A stretch of 64,000 bases of DNA from Fonsecaea monophora. Its lineage: Eukaryota; Ascomycota; Eurotiomycetes; Chaetothyriales; Herpotrichiellaceae. The notes under the pieces were generated by a model, which had not been told where the DNA came from, did no database searches, and saw nothing but the letters and a program-made list of their open reading frames with translations. The DNA lies in NCBI RefSeq assembly GCF_001642475.1, contig NW_019173932.1:248001-312000 (forward strand), written 5' to 3'. Shown here piece after piece: positions 46,989-56,925 of this stretch. Numbering within the stretch: position 1 is the stretch's first letter; every line of letters starts with the position of its first letter. The translations under genes and the position numbers were made by a program.

Positions 46989-47464
46989 ATGGGCGTACCT
47001 TTCGAAGCTCTTCTGCCCTACGCCATCATGGTCGGCATGTTTGGGGTTACAGTAATGCCATTCCACCCGTGAACAGAGGATTCTTCGAGCTGACCGCCTC
47101 ATTAGGGTGCTGGTCTCGCCTCAATTCGGTACTATGCAAACGACTTTAAGCAGCCGAGGAGACAATTAGATGTGTGGGACAGGCAAAGTGGGTGCAAAGA
47201 AGAATACAAAGCTCAGCATGCATATCGCTCACTATCACAGTGATGGAAAGAGACCACCGGTTGACCGGGAAAATAAGAGGACAATCAGATGCTGTGGTGG
47301 CCCCAGCCGGCTTTGAAGGTTCGCCATCTTTCCGCTCCGGTCACACTGCGTGAATGCTAACGACTATGTGCAGTAAACAGCAGATGGAAGGTTCGTCGAG
47401 CAATGGTTGGGAGATGGCACGATATCACTGACTTCTGCTCTAGGCCGAGCCTCGCATTACTTAG
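46989..47464 (+). CDS. NDUFA1: Mitochondrial complex I subunit NDUFA1/MWFE-like, five exons
   Basis: Small accessory membrane subunit of NADH:ubiquinone oxidoreductase. The gene is invisible as an open frame: exons 46989-47051, 47106-47187, 47241-47318, 47374-47390 (17 nt) and 47444-47464 give 86 residues. Joined, they read MGVPFEALLPYAIMVGMFGV then TGAGLASIRYYANDFKQPRR, LDVWDRQMMERDHRLTGKIR, GQSDAVVAPAGFEV and the end NSRWKAEPRIT. The single N-terminal membrane span, the W-x5-MMERDxRLTG block and the NSxWxxEPR ending are the family hallmarks I know from mould MWFE homologues. All introns are GT-AG (donors GTAATG, GTGGGT, GTTCGC, GTTCGT; acceptors TTAG, ACAG, GCAG, CTAG). Each join keeps the frame, which strongly supports the model. 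Confidence 0.9.
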
Positions 47465-48193
47465 GTCTCCGAGACCATCGTTCATATTGGGTTCCCCTAG
47501 ACACAGGCATTGTACATATTACGCTCACCGATCAATTCGGATATGCATGACGAAAGTCAAGGTGTTTGCAAGTAGCTGCTTGCTTCCAGCGCCATATTTC
47601 AAGAATGTGAAGCAAATCAGACAGCGACAAATGCACAAAAAATGACCATCTTGCACAAGGCCCTCATTGCTCTCACAATCCTTTTTCGCCGTGGCAAGCT
47701 ATTGACCTTTTTGTACCTCGTCCGCTGATTTCCTGTATGGCATTGGCAGATCTCGGGCATGATGAAGCCTGCACCTCCTGCTTTCCCCAGTTCTGGACCA
47801 CAAAGATGCTCACTGGAGCAATGCGTAGAAACACCCGTCTTTTAGATGTCTTTGCGTGTTGTCCAGTCCTAAGATGTATTTCTGCAGCTCCGGGTCATAT
47901 ATGAGCCCGGGCTATGAGTCGACAGTGCTGAAATCCCAGAGCCATTTGGACTGATTGCAGAATATCTGGCTGAATGTAGCCCGAGAGCAGAAAGAAGTAG
48001 ATATCCTGAACTCCGAATTCGGAGCGGGCAGACACCGACATGTGCCATTCCGTCAAATAAAACACTACAGCCCTCCCTCCAACTCTCCCCCTCTCAATGT
48101 ATTGATAGTGCTGGAGCGTACTCGACGATTCATATCGAGAATCACAGTTACTCTCTTCCCCCACCAAAGGTAGTCCTTATCGAACCCGATATC
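47465..48193. other. Spacer, no gene seen
   Basis: NDUFA1 3' flank and promoter of the RraA-like gene. CT-rich ccctccctccaactctccccc at 48072-48093 probably belongs to the leader of the latter. Confidence 0.6.
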
Positions 48194-49265
48194 ATGACCA
48201 CCGAAAAGCCCGATCTCCAAGAAAAGCTTCGCCAGCTCGGCGAATACTCGCCCTGCGATGTAAGTACATTTGTGTAGTCCATGACCCTTGTACGGTCAGC
48301 CTGACAGGAGACAAGGTATCAGATGCGCTTCTAAAGCTGCAGAAGGTCAAGCCAGGAGAGGTCGCGAGGGCAGGCTATCTCGCCGACATTGGTGTGCTAC
48401 TACTTTTTTCTCAACCTCGACCAGGGTCCCAGGCGAACCTCCATAGTTGACGAGAACACGCAGTGCCTTTTGCCCTACCGCAGTCGAGCAGAGATGCCAC
48501 GGATCCTCCCCCGTCAAAGGTGATTGGGCCGGCATGTACCTTGAAGCTGGTGCCGAAGAACTCGACACCAGAGTCGGCGCCGCCAGTGGAAAACTCCATC
48601 CCCAAGGGGAGTCACTGGGTCGACCTGACGGAACCTGGGACCGTCGTCGTTATTGATCAGCCGCCGGACCAGAAGTGTGCCGCCGTGGGGGGCATCATGG
48701 CACAGAGAATGAAAATCAGAGGCGTTGCCGGGTGTGTCGTTGGTGGGCGCGTCAGAGATTTGGCAGAGCTGAGAGAGTCTCAATTGCCGGTGGGTTAAAA
48801 ACCAACAACATCAATTATGTTTGACGAACGAACGAACAAACGGCCCTTGCTCTCTGCCCGGTGTCTGACAAGTTCTTTTCTGTCCCCTGATCCCTTCCCA
48901 AACTGACCAAATAGATATTCGCCCTGGGCAAGTCCACGGTCGGAACGAACGCCGAGGCAACAGCATACGCTCGCAACGTCCGAGTGTCGATAGCCGGCGT
49001 CGATGTCTGCCCGGTAAGTAAATTGAACGGGACACCGCTCCCTCGATTGCCCACTATGGTCCCTCGATATGTCTCCTGACCTCTCTGGTTCTAGGGCGAC
49101 ATCATCTTCTGCGATCCACTGGAAGGGGCGGTGGTCATCCCTCGGGACCTGCTCGATGATACCCTGTCACTGATGCCCAAGCTCGTCGCCGCGGACGACA
49201 AGGTCAAAGACGCCGTACAGGGGGGCATGACCGTGGCAGAAGCGTTCAGGACTTTCAGAGTCTGA
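48194..49265 (+). CDS. RraA-like aldolase / decarboxylase family protein
   Basis: 245 residues from exons 48194-48259, 48316-48391, 48464-48789, 48915-49013 and 49095-49265. The reading starts MTTEKPDLQEKLRQLGEYSP then CDVSDALLKLQK, the usual RraA-like N-terminus. After an insert comes VVVIDQPPDQKCAAVGGIMA, then IRGVAGCVVGGRVRDLAELR with the Gly-rich loop and the Arg-Asp pair that binds the carboxylate and metal in 4-hydroxy-4-methyl-2-oxoglutarate aldolases. STVGTNAEATAYARNV, DIIFCDPLEGAVVIP and a C-terminal helix follow. Bacterial members cleave HMG or CHA, or decarboxylate oxaloacetate, at the end of protocatechuate and gallate pathways; others are RNase E regulators. In moulds the substrate is mostly unknown. 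Proximity to a group A FAD monooxygenase is noted. Confidence 0.88.
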
Positions 49266-49568
49266 GAGCAAACATCAGACAGGGGGGCTAGCTAGCTGTT
49301 CACCGCTGCCGTCGCCCGTGACAGAGAACAATGGAATGACAAAGTCACTCGCATTCACACAATTCCTTTGCTACCGCGCCCCAAGGCAAGTTTATTCACC
49401 GCGACAATAGATATTTATTTACATTACATATATATATTTATTTATTTCGTTCTTGGCAAGGCGCCACGCTCCGCTGCGCTCTTCTCTTTCCCCTCCAGCG
49501 CATTCACTACCCAAGATCATTTCTGCTTCGGGTTACGGAGCTAGCTGAGCTATCGCTGACAACACTAC
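49266..49568. other. Short spacer with AT-rich tract
   Basis: A 300-base spacer; tatttatttacattacatatatatatttatttattt at 49411-49447 is AT-rich and may carry the polyadenylation signals of the RraA-like gene. Confidence 0.55.
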
Positions 49569-50892
49569 ATGGCACGACAAAGACAGCATAACGCTGCTCA
49601 CGATCCCAGTAGTATACCTTTTGTCTGTCTGGAGAGCACACGGATCACCACCGCACTCGAAGACGCCCCCAAAATGTACCGCTTGAACGGTTCTGCCCCT
49701 CAAAACAGGTCTACCTGTGTCCCTGCATCGACTGGAGAAGTTGGCCATGGTCCCAAACAAAGCAATCAAGCCCGTGTGCAAGCAATGCGGATGTCGATGC
49801 TGGTGGCGCTTGGTAAGTGCTTTCACATTTTCCTCTCTCTCTCTCACGAGGGAGCCATATCACCACGAAGTCAAACAAGACCATCTCTCTCTAATACCTG
49901 GACTAGAGGCGGAGGCTCTTCCGAGTCCTACACGTTCGACTTCCATGGCCGAGGTCGATTTGACCGCGGGGGTGTGGCAACCCACAGCTGGCGCACACCA
50001 CCCTACCGACTCCTCACCCGAACCTGCCGCCTTTCGGTTCTGGAGAGAGATCCGAGCGAGGCCAGAGACACTAGAACTCTTCTTGGGACACGTATTCGCG
50101 CTGAAACCGACGCCCGGCGATGTCGTCCGGCCTTTCTACCGGCAAGGGAAATTGGCCGGGTACATCAGGACGGGGTCCGCGGACATGGTCGAGCAGGACA
50201 ACGTCGACCTGCGCGCCATGCGGGTCAGCAGGGAATTCCGCGACGTCGGCAGCCGCCTGGTCTACGGGCGATACACGTTCTGCTTCGACGACGCCCAAAA
50301 CTGCCGGTGGTGGACCAAGCACATCGGCCGCCAAAACTTTGCCAACCTGCGCGCGGTCAGTGTCCGCGTTGAATCAGGGTGGACCGTGCCCTGCGACGAC
50401 ATCTGCAGCGTGGACCTTTGCTTCGAAGAACAGTGGCAACGCTTCTTCACGTGGATGAGGTATCGCCACCGGATGGACGCGCTGGTCCTCGACTTTTCGC
50501 CGTGGAGACCCGTCCCGACGTACAGAGAATTGAGCGACGAGCGGAGAGCAGAGGTCACCGAGTGGCGAGACTCGTTGCTCGCCACGCTGTCCGAACTCCG
50601 TGGTTTCACGGTCGTCAAGATCGTCGACCGCTATGAAGTCGCCATCCCCGCCGCAGACAAGGACGAGTGGTGCGCGACGATGACAGAGGCCCGCGAACCA
50701 CCACCACCTCCTCCCCCGGTCGACACACCGTCCATGCCACTCGGACAGATTCTGAAGCGTCTCCGGGAGATGAGGAGACAGCAAGAGTACCGCGAACGGC
50801 TGGACCGGCGCGAACAGAAGCAAAAACGAAAAGAAAAGAAGCAGCAGAAGAGGTTCCTGAGGCAGAGCCAGGCCGACGAGTACAGCAGCTAA
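49569..50892 (+). CDS. Lineage-specific mould protein, F-box/2EXR-like core, unknown function
   Basis: 409 residues from exons 49569-49812 and 49907-50892 (GTAAGT donor, GACTAG acceptor, 94-nt intron). This join links MRMSMLVAL to EAEALPSP; reading through the intron would also be open in another frame, so the N-terminus is uncertain, and MYRLNGSAP at 49674 or MAEVDL at 49945 are alternative starts. The core reads FRFWREIRARPETLELFLGH, then LRAMRVSREFRDVGSRLVYG, WWTKHIGRQNFANLRAVSVR and RFFTWMRYRHRMDALVLDFS. This is the pattern of expanded mould proteins in which a residue ladder ends in VxR...LYGxNxFxF. The C-terminus is strongly basic (RRQQEYRERLDRREQKQKRK), following a poly-Pro run. Upstream DNA is unlike its neighbours only in the weakness of start context. 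Function unknown. Confidence 0.65.
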
Positions 50893-51523
50893 CGACGAGG
50901 CCACGGCAAATAGTAGGTCTAGTTCTCTCCAGGAAAAGGTTCGGAATGTATAGCTAGATATCGGTCGGTATTTTGGAGGCTGGCGAGCGCGAACGCCTCT
51001 GTCTTGGATCAGGGGTGCCCAGCCTCAGAGCAAGGTGGAAATCAGCATTAAAACCTCAGCTCAGGACGGAGAGGTTGTTCATGTAATGCAGGCTCAGACT
51101 TGGATATCTGCCCGGAGAGAGGATAAAGCAGGATTTTCTGCACAAACGAGGAGGAAACGTGCACAACAAGCATCGGTTACGCGCATTATGCAGCTGTCGT
51201 GCATAGATCCCCTTCCGATAGCTGGGAAAGGATCTCGGGGAGTTCACACAAGCAATCATCACGCATGAGTAAGACAGATAGACCATCGACAGAAGCAGCA
51301 AGCTCTAGACCATGTGGCCTGGGCAGACGCCAGATGCCGGTCAGTGATGAAGATTAAGTTCCCAGGTGTATGCACCTCTACACATCGCCATTTCGCTGGA
51401 GGCAATGTCCCAAAGCAGCCTTGTGCTGTTGGCTACAACATATTTGGCCGAAAATACAGTTCCATGAAAAAGTCCGTTCCCAATCCTCTAAAATCCCCAC
51501 TGGTCAAGGGATTCACCCCTTCT
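50893..51523. other. Convergent spacer, no gene seen
   Basis: 3' flanks of the basic protein gene and the carbonic anhydrase gene. Short frames only. Confidence 0.6.
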
Positions 51524-52898
51524 TTAGTCCTCGGTCTTGAAGGCGGTGACCCGGCTCTTGATGACTTCCTCGTCCTCCTCGATGTCCAGCTCCCGCAACT
51601 CGCCGGTTCCGACATTATAGATTAGAGCATGGACTTGGAGGCCACGTTCATCCATCGCGTCCAGGACGATCGGGTTCGCCAGGAGCACTTTGACCCCGGC
51701 CCGAACGTTCAACTCGACCATCTTCAAGCCCCGCTGTGTTTCGTCCAAGCTGTTCAAGAGAGACAGGTTCTCTTGGCGAATTGCTCGGAGTGGCATCAGC
51801 CAGGTGTCAATCAGGCCAAGTTTCTTGTTGCCTAGGGCCGCCGCGATACCTCCACAAGAGGTGTGGCCGCAGATGATGATGTGCTTAACCTTCAGGTATT
51901 GGACGGCATATTGAATGACCGAGAGGGAGTTGATGTCTGTGTTGACCAGGATGTTGGCGATATTGCGGTGGCAAAATATTTCCCCGGGCTTCAGGCCCAG
52001 GATGGTGGTCTCTGGGCAGCGCGAGTCGGCACATCCGATCCAGAGAATCTGAGGTGATTGGCCCTTGGCCATGGACTCGAAAAGCTCAGGATCGGTTTCG
52101 GCCAGAGAGCGGCGCCATAAGCTGTTGTTGTTGAAGGCCTTGGTGTAGGCATCACTATTGGTGTCTGCTGTTGCGGCGCATTGTCGTCAGTAACGGTTCC
52201 TCGGCGTTCAAAATGTGAACAGGGGTGACGTATGGACAGCACAGGACACGTGACGTCGGGATTCCAAGGAGGAAAAAGTGTTGAGGGACGGGAGCCGATT
52301 GAATGCAGTGCCATCCACACTGCAAGTTGCAGCTCCTTCTCAGAAACACGCAGATGATGAGCTGGTGTTACGAGTGTATCGCGGGTTCAAACTGCACAGT
52401 CATGTCTTTTTTGGGGGGAAAAACCGTTGGTATGCTCATCACCATGGACCGAGTGGAACCAAAAGCTGAAGGTTACCCACCTAGAGGCATTGTGCTTGGA
52501 TCTTCCCTGTCCTCGTCTTCTTCGTCTTCTTTCAGGTCGGCTGGGTGTCTGTGGAAGTGGTGAGAACAGTAGGATCGGACAGAAGTAGAAGAAGAAGGTG
52601 GCCGGCAAGATACGGAGGGTAGAAGGGGGATTAAAAATGAAGACGGTGTAGGTGGTGGTGTTGGCAGTTGTGAAGAGGACGGGGCCGGAGATGGTGGGAA
52701 CGCAGTAGTAGACGAGAAACCGGTGACGGATCTACGCTGCAGGTGGAAATCTCGGAAGTTCTTTTTTGGTCTTGGTCGTGTTCGTGGCTGGAGCTGGCTC
52801 CGCGCCTGAAGGAGTCGCGGCTGCTGATTGGAAACGAGATTTGAAGAGATGGTGAGACGTCGCAGCAGAGACGATGCAGGCCGGCATTCTATCACCAT
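51524..52898 (-). CDS. Beta-class carbonic anhydrase, probable mitochondrial form
   Basis: Interconverts CO2 and bicarbonate. Exon 1 (52898-52481) and exon 2 (52167-51524), separated by a 313-nt intron (GTGGGT donor, CAACAG acceptor, CTGAC branch), give 353 residues. Zinc ligands are seen in GCADSRCPETT (about Cys185, Asp187, with Arg189) and in HTSCGG (about His241, Cys244). The helices after FNNNSLWRRSLAETDPELFE are family-typical. Exon 1 encodes about 139 residues rich in Arg, Ser and Pro with almost no acid before its last 20, such as LLRRLTISSNLVSNQQPRLL, the composition of a mitochondrial presequence. Exon 1 is long and Pro-rich for a presequence, and the intron is long for this genome. 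A shorter protein starting within exon 2 or from another first exon is possible. The catalytic part is sure, the N-terminus moderately. Confidence 0.85.
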
Positions 52899-53540
52899 GG
52901 CGAGGAGGGAAGATTGGGGAGCAGGGTGGCCAGGTCAAGAAACCAAGGACTGAGTAACCATGGGAATTTTTCCAGAGAAGATGGGGGAATTTTCTCCCTG
53001 AGATCTTCGGTTTCCATTGTGGTGGATAACGAGTTGAGGAAACGGAGATTGATTGGTGGCTGATAGCAAAGATAGATGAGATTTATGACGGTGACGAGAT
53101 TTTGAGCCAGTCAAGCCAGTGCCTTGTTGGCGTGGGGAGCCCGGAATGAGGTCCGTGGCTGCCTAAGTCATAGTGCCATCTTGTACTTAGGGGTAAACGG
53201 GGAAAATTGATTGGGGGGCCTACGCTGATGCAGGCCACAAATGGACGGACGTCGGGGGTTGTTGAACTTGTTGAGCTGCCTAACAACGGGCTCTAAGTTG
53301 GATGGGGACCAAGGGGGGGGGCCACTGGGGGCTTAACTATAACCAAACTACTGGCTGGGCAATCCGCATGGGTGCGGGCCACGATAACCACCACGGGCTT
53401 CCCCGGGCCAAGAACAAAACCTCTCCCCCCTGTCGAGTCGTAGCCTTCCTGTACCTACTTGTACTTTTCATTTGAATCCTCATGTGGACTCGGTGCCTCC
53501 TACATACGGAACACCTACACAGCTCATCAAGACGGAAGCC
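52899..53540. other. Spacer: carbonic anhydrase promoter and monooxygenase 3' flank
   Basis: No gene supported. A run of nine G at 53313-53321 and a gggg-rich stretch to 53330 are the only notable sequence. Confidence 0.55.
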
Positions 53541-55092
53541 CTAGACCTTCCCAGCATCATCCTCGAGCCCGTTGTTATCCACTAGTCCCCACCATTTGTC
53601 CCAGAGGCCCTTGGTCACCAGTGTCTGCTCGTCCATCGTCGTTGTCTCCTGCAGATATTCGCAGACCGCGTTCTCTGCATCCCCTTCCGCGTCGAAATAC
53701 ATGATACCAGGGACACTCACCGGACTGAATGCCAGTTGCCAGGTTCGATATGTCGGTGGCAGCAGTTTGTTGGGCTGAATGATGTTTTTGTCCGAACATA
53801 CAACTTCCGGTCGAGACGCCTTGTTCCGTTTCCTCGCGTCTTCTCCTGCGGCCATGTTGAAGGTACCGTTTACAAAAGAAACCTGCTGCTTGGTCCAGAC
53901 TCGTGGCATGCGCTTTTTCTCATATAGCTCGATGGCCGTGGGAAGGTCAATGTTGCCGCGAATCACTTCCGAGACGACTGTGCCCAGAAACACCCCGTCT
54001 TCCATGGCGGTAGCCGCTCCCTGAGCCTAGAAATACTCGATTAGCATCTCTAGAGACAATCGATGGGCGAGCACCTACCATGTGATTCTGCATCCCGTGA
54101 GCCGCATCACCGAGGAGGACCACGTTCTTGTGCTCGTTGGACCACGACTTCATCGGGGGCAGCACCAACAAAGGCCAGATCTGAGTGCTCTTGAGGAGCC
54201 CGAGAATCTTGCGTGCAAACGGACTCCAGTCCTTGTACAGGTTGCGGAATTCCTGAATATCCATCTCCTCGGCCTTGGTGACGACGCGGTCCATCTGAAA
54301 CATGGCCACCACGTTCAGTTCCCGGCCCGCCGAAAGGGGATATAGGAGGATATAACCCTGAGGCCCGATCCAGGCATCAGCCGTGTTCCTCAGCCACATT
54401 CTCGCTTCGGGCACCTGGGCGAACACTTCCTCATAAGAGAGCACGCCACGGAATGCCGCAACGGTCGAGGCAGCTTTTGGCACAGTTTCTGGAAACAAGG
54501 ATTGACGTATGGTCGATCTGAGGCCATCGGATCCGACGAGCAGATCAAAGGTATGCTCAACCCCGTGAACTGTCGTGACTTTGACGCCCTCCTTGGAGTG
54601 TTGGAGGGATTGGACGCGGGAGCCGACGATCAGATCGACCCCGTTGCGTCGAGCACACTCGGTAAGTCCTGCGTGAAGGTGATCTCTACGCACCACCCTA
54701 CATTTGAGACTGTCAGTACATGGCACCCACGATAGAGACGGCCATCTGCAGCACGGTTAAGAGCAGGGGTTGGGACACACGGACCAATGCGGAAAGCCGG
54801 TGAGCTTGCGTCCTTCTTTCGGATCGAAGCGACCCAGCAGCTCGTCGTCCAAACCCCAAGTATTGATCTCATCCACGGCGACCAGGTCGTCGCCAATGAT
54901 CTTGTCCACGTCCCACCGGATCAGGATCCGGGACACATTGGAGAACATCTGGATGCCGGCTCCGATTTCACCCAACTCCTTGGCCGCCTCGAGGAGTGTG
55001 ACCTTTGCTCCTGCTCGGGCACACGCGATGGCTGCGGTCAGTCCTCCCATACCGCCTCCACAGACCCCGATGCGTAGTTTTGTTGGTGCCAT
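53541..55092 (-). CDS. Group A FAD-dependent monooxygenase (salicylate hydroxylase-like)
   Basis: Flavoprotein hydroxylase using NAD(P)H and O2, usually on aromatic acids. Exons 55092-54785, 54697-54079 and 54026-53541 give 470 residues. The first intron has a weak GTCCGT donor but a good GTAG acceptor, and only this join gives HWVVRRDHLHAGLTECARR. Motifs: the dinucleotide fold IGVCGGGMGGLTAAIACARA (residues about 8-27), the NAD(P)H/FAD motif VGSDGLRSTIR, and the second FAD motif VVLLGDAAHGMQNHMAQGAA, which is split by intron 2. The C-terminal 160 residues are helical and carry no extra domain. No membrane span or signal peptide. The substrate is unknown; salicylate hydroxylase-like is a group label only. 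It is head-to-tail with the Zn2Cys6 regulator. Confidence 0.92.
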
Positions 55093-56925
55093 CTTGTGTA
55101 TCCGCCAGCCAAGGGGAGGTTTTTGTGGTGCGGCACGGTTTCCAAAACAAAAGACAATGAAAAGACCTTAAGAATATGAATATGCCCGCAAAGAAGTTGC
55201 TATTCTTTCTTCGCTTTGGCACCCGTGAAAGAAGACAAATATGTCGACCAGCCACGAAAACGGGGGCACCTTTATACCCAGTATCCTTTGTCTCTCTGTG
55301 TGTGTAGAGACCTAACCCCAAGGCCAAGGTGGACCTGATGGATGTATGTAGCCGGAGTATAACAGCGCACGGCACACCAGGCTCTTTATATTGTACTCGG
55401 AACAAATGAGAAAATGCCTTTTTGGAAACCTCTTGCGCAGGAGCGAGAGTCGGCTGTTATATAGACGTGTAGATGCAGGTGTAGATATAGATATCTACGC
55501 GATTCCTTGACTGCGAAGCCGCGGCTGCAACGTTGTGGAGGTTATGGTGGTTATGATGATGCGTGAACGTGGTGGCATGAGAGAGAACACACCAAAGCAC
55601 CACCCAAGCAAACCACGAACAAATAACATGTCCATTGTCATTCGAGGCTTCTCGGCTCACGGATCTTGTTTACAGACACAGAGACAGACAGGCCGACCGA
55701 CCGATCGACCGAGCACCTATGGCAGGCATCTTTTGCCCCCTCCCCCCCAGAAAATCTTGTCGTTGTCAGCAGCGGTGACAAGTATTCCACTAGCTATCCC
55801 TTACATATAACCGCGGCTCAAAAAAAACTTACTGGGGGTTTGAGGGGCAACAACTGGGGGTAAAGGGTCTCCCCGAGGGGGGGATGGAAGAGGCCGGGGT
55901 TTTCGGATTTTATACACGGCCTCATCAATTGGACGGCCCGGACGGGGCCACGATTGAGATTGATTGACTGATTGAGGTTGTGTAGTGGCTTATGCTGCTT
56001 ATTGTTGTTGTAGTCCTATGGACTTGTACATGCGTACCCGAGGCCCAAGGACACTCAAAAGAGAGAGAAGTTTTTTTCTTCTCGAGTCTACAAGTAGAGA
56101 CGTGGCATGGCGTGGCGTGGCGTGTGGTGTAGTACGAGGTACAGTAGATGATTATTACCATAACCCTCGTAGCCTTACGCAGACTTGAAATTTTCGGACG
56201 TGTGGATTATCGGGTATGTACGAGGTACACAATACACATACATACTTTATACATGTATGTTGGCACGGAGGGATGCAGCAAGCCCCAGCGGTGGGATGAA
56301 CAAGAAGGGGGTTGTATGTGGCTGTCTATATCTCAGGGTACAGGATACAGGATACAGGATACGAGATACGAGAGATATGTCTGAAAATGTTCAAAAACCT
56401 CTGTTACAACGAGGGGACACACACACACGCACGCCCGCAGACAGGAAATTAGCCCGGCCCTGCCCTGCTTTCGCACGCCCTCAGCCGGGTTTGGCATGGA
56501 CCGAGCTTATGGACCAGATGACGATCCTACCTAGGGAGACAGATACCTAGGATACCCTTCTGTATGTGTACTACGTGTTTGTACTCGGTACAGTCGTCGC
56601 GGTTGCGTCGGTCGAAACATCATACGCGCGATATGCTCGGTGTATATAAGCGATCTACATAAGCGACCGTCATAAAAGTGCGAGTCTCGCGTGCCGTGTC
56701 TTCCGATATTGGGGCCGCTGTCGTCATGCATCACTGATCGCAATCAGCATCGCGCTTAGAGTGGGAAATAGACAAGTTGTGTGTGTATGTGTGTTTTGCA
56801 TAAATGGTATCGTCCTGTCGAGACCAACAGAGCCACGTACTAGGCCAGCACAAGGCCACTGGCCATCAAGAACACAACATTACTTATTCTCTCTCTTCTA
56901 CTTTCTCCGTCGCTTGTTTGTTCTC
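55093..56925. other. Spacer with simple repeats, 1.8 kb
   Basis: Monooxygenase promoter and 3' flank of the Zn2Cys6 gene. Simple repeats: gatatagatatct-like at 55480-55500, gaccgaccgatcgaccga at 55693-55712, cgtggcatggcgtggcgtgg at about 56100-56120, and tandem caggata at 56337-56374. No gene supported. Confidence 0.6.
56337..56374. repeat. Tandem CAGGATA / CGAGATA units
   Basis: Three to four copies of caggata followed by two of cgagata. Confidence 0.75.
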
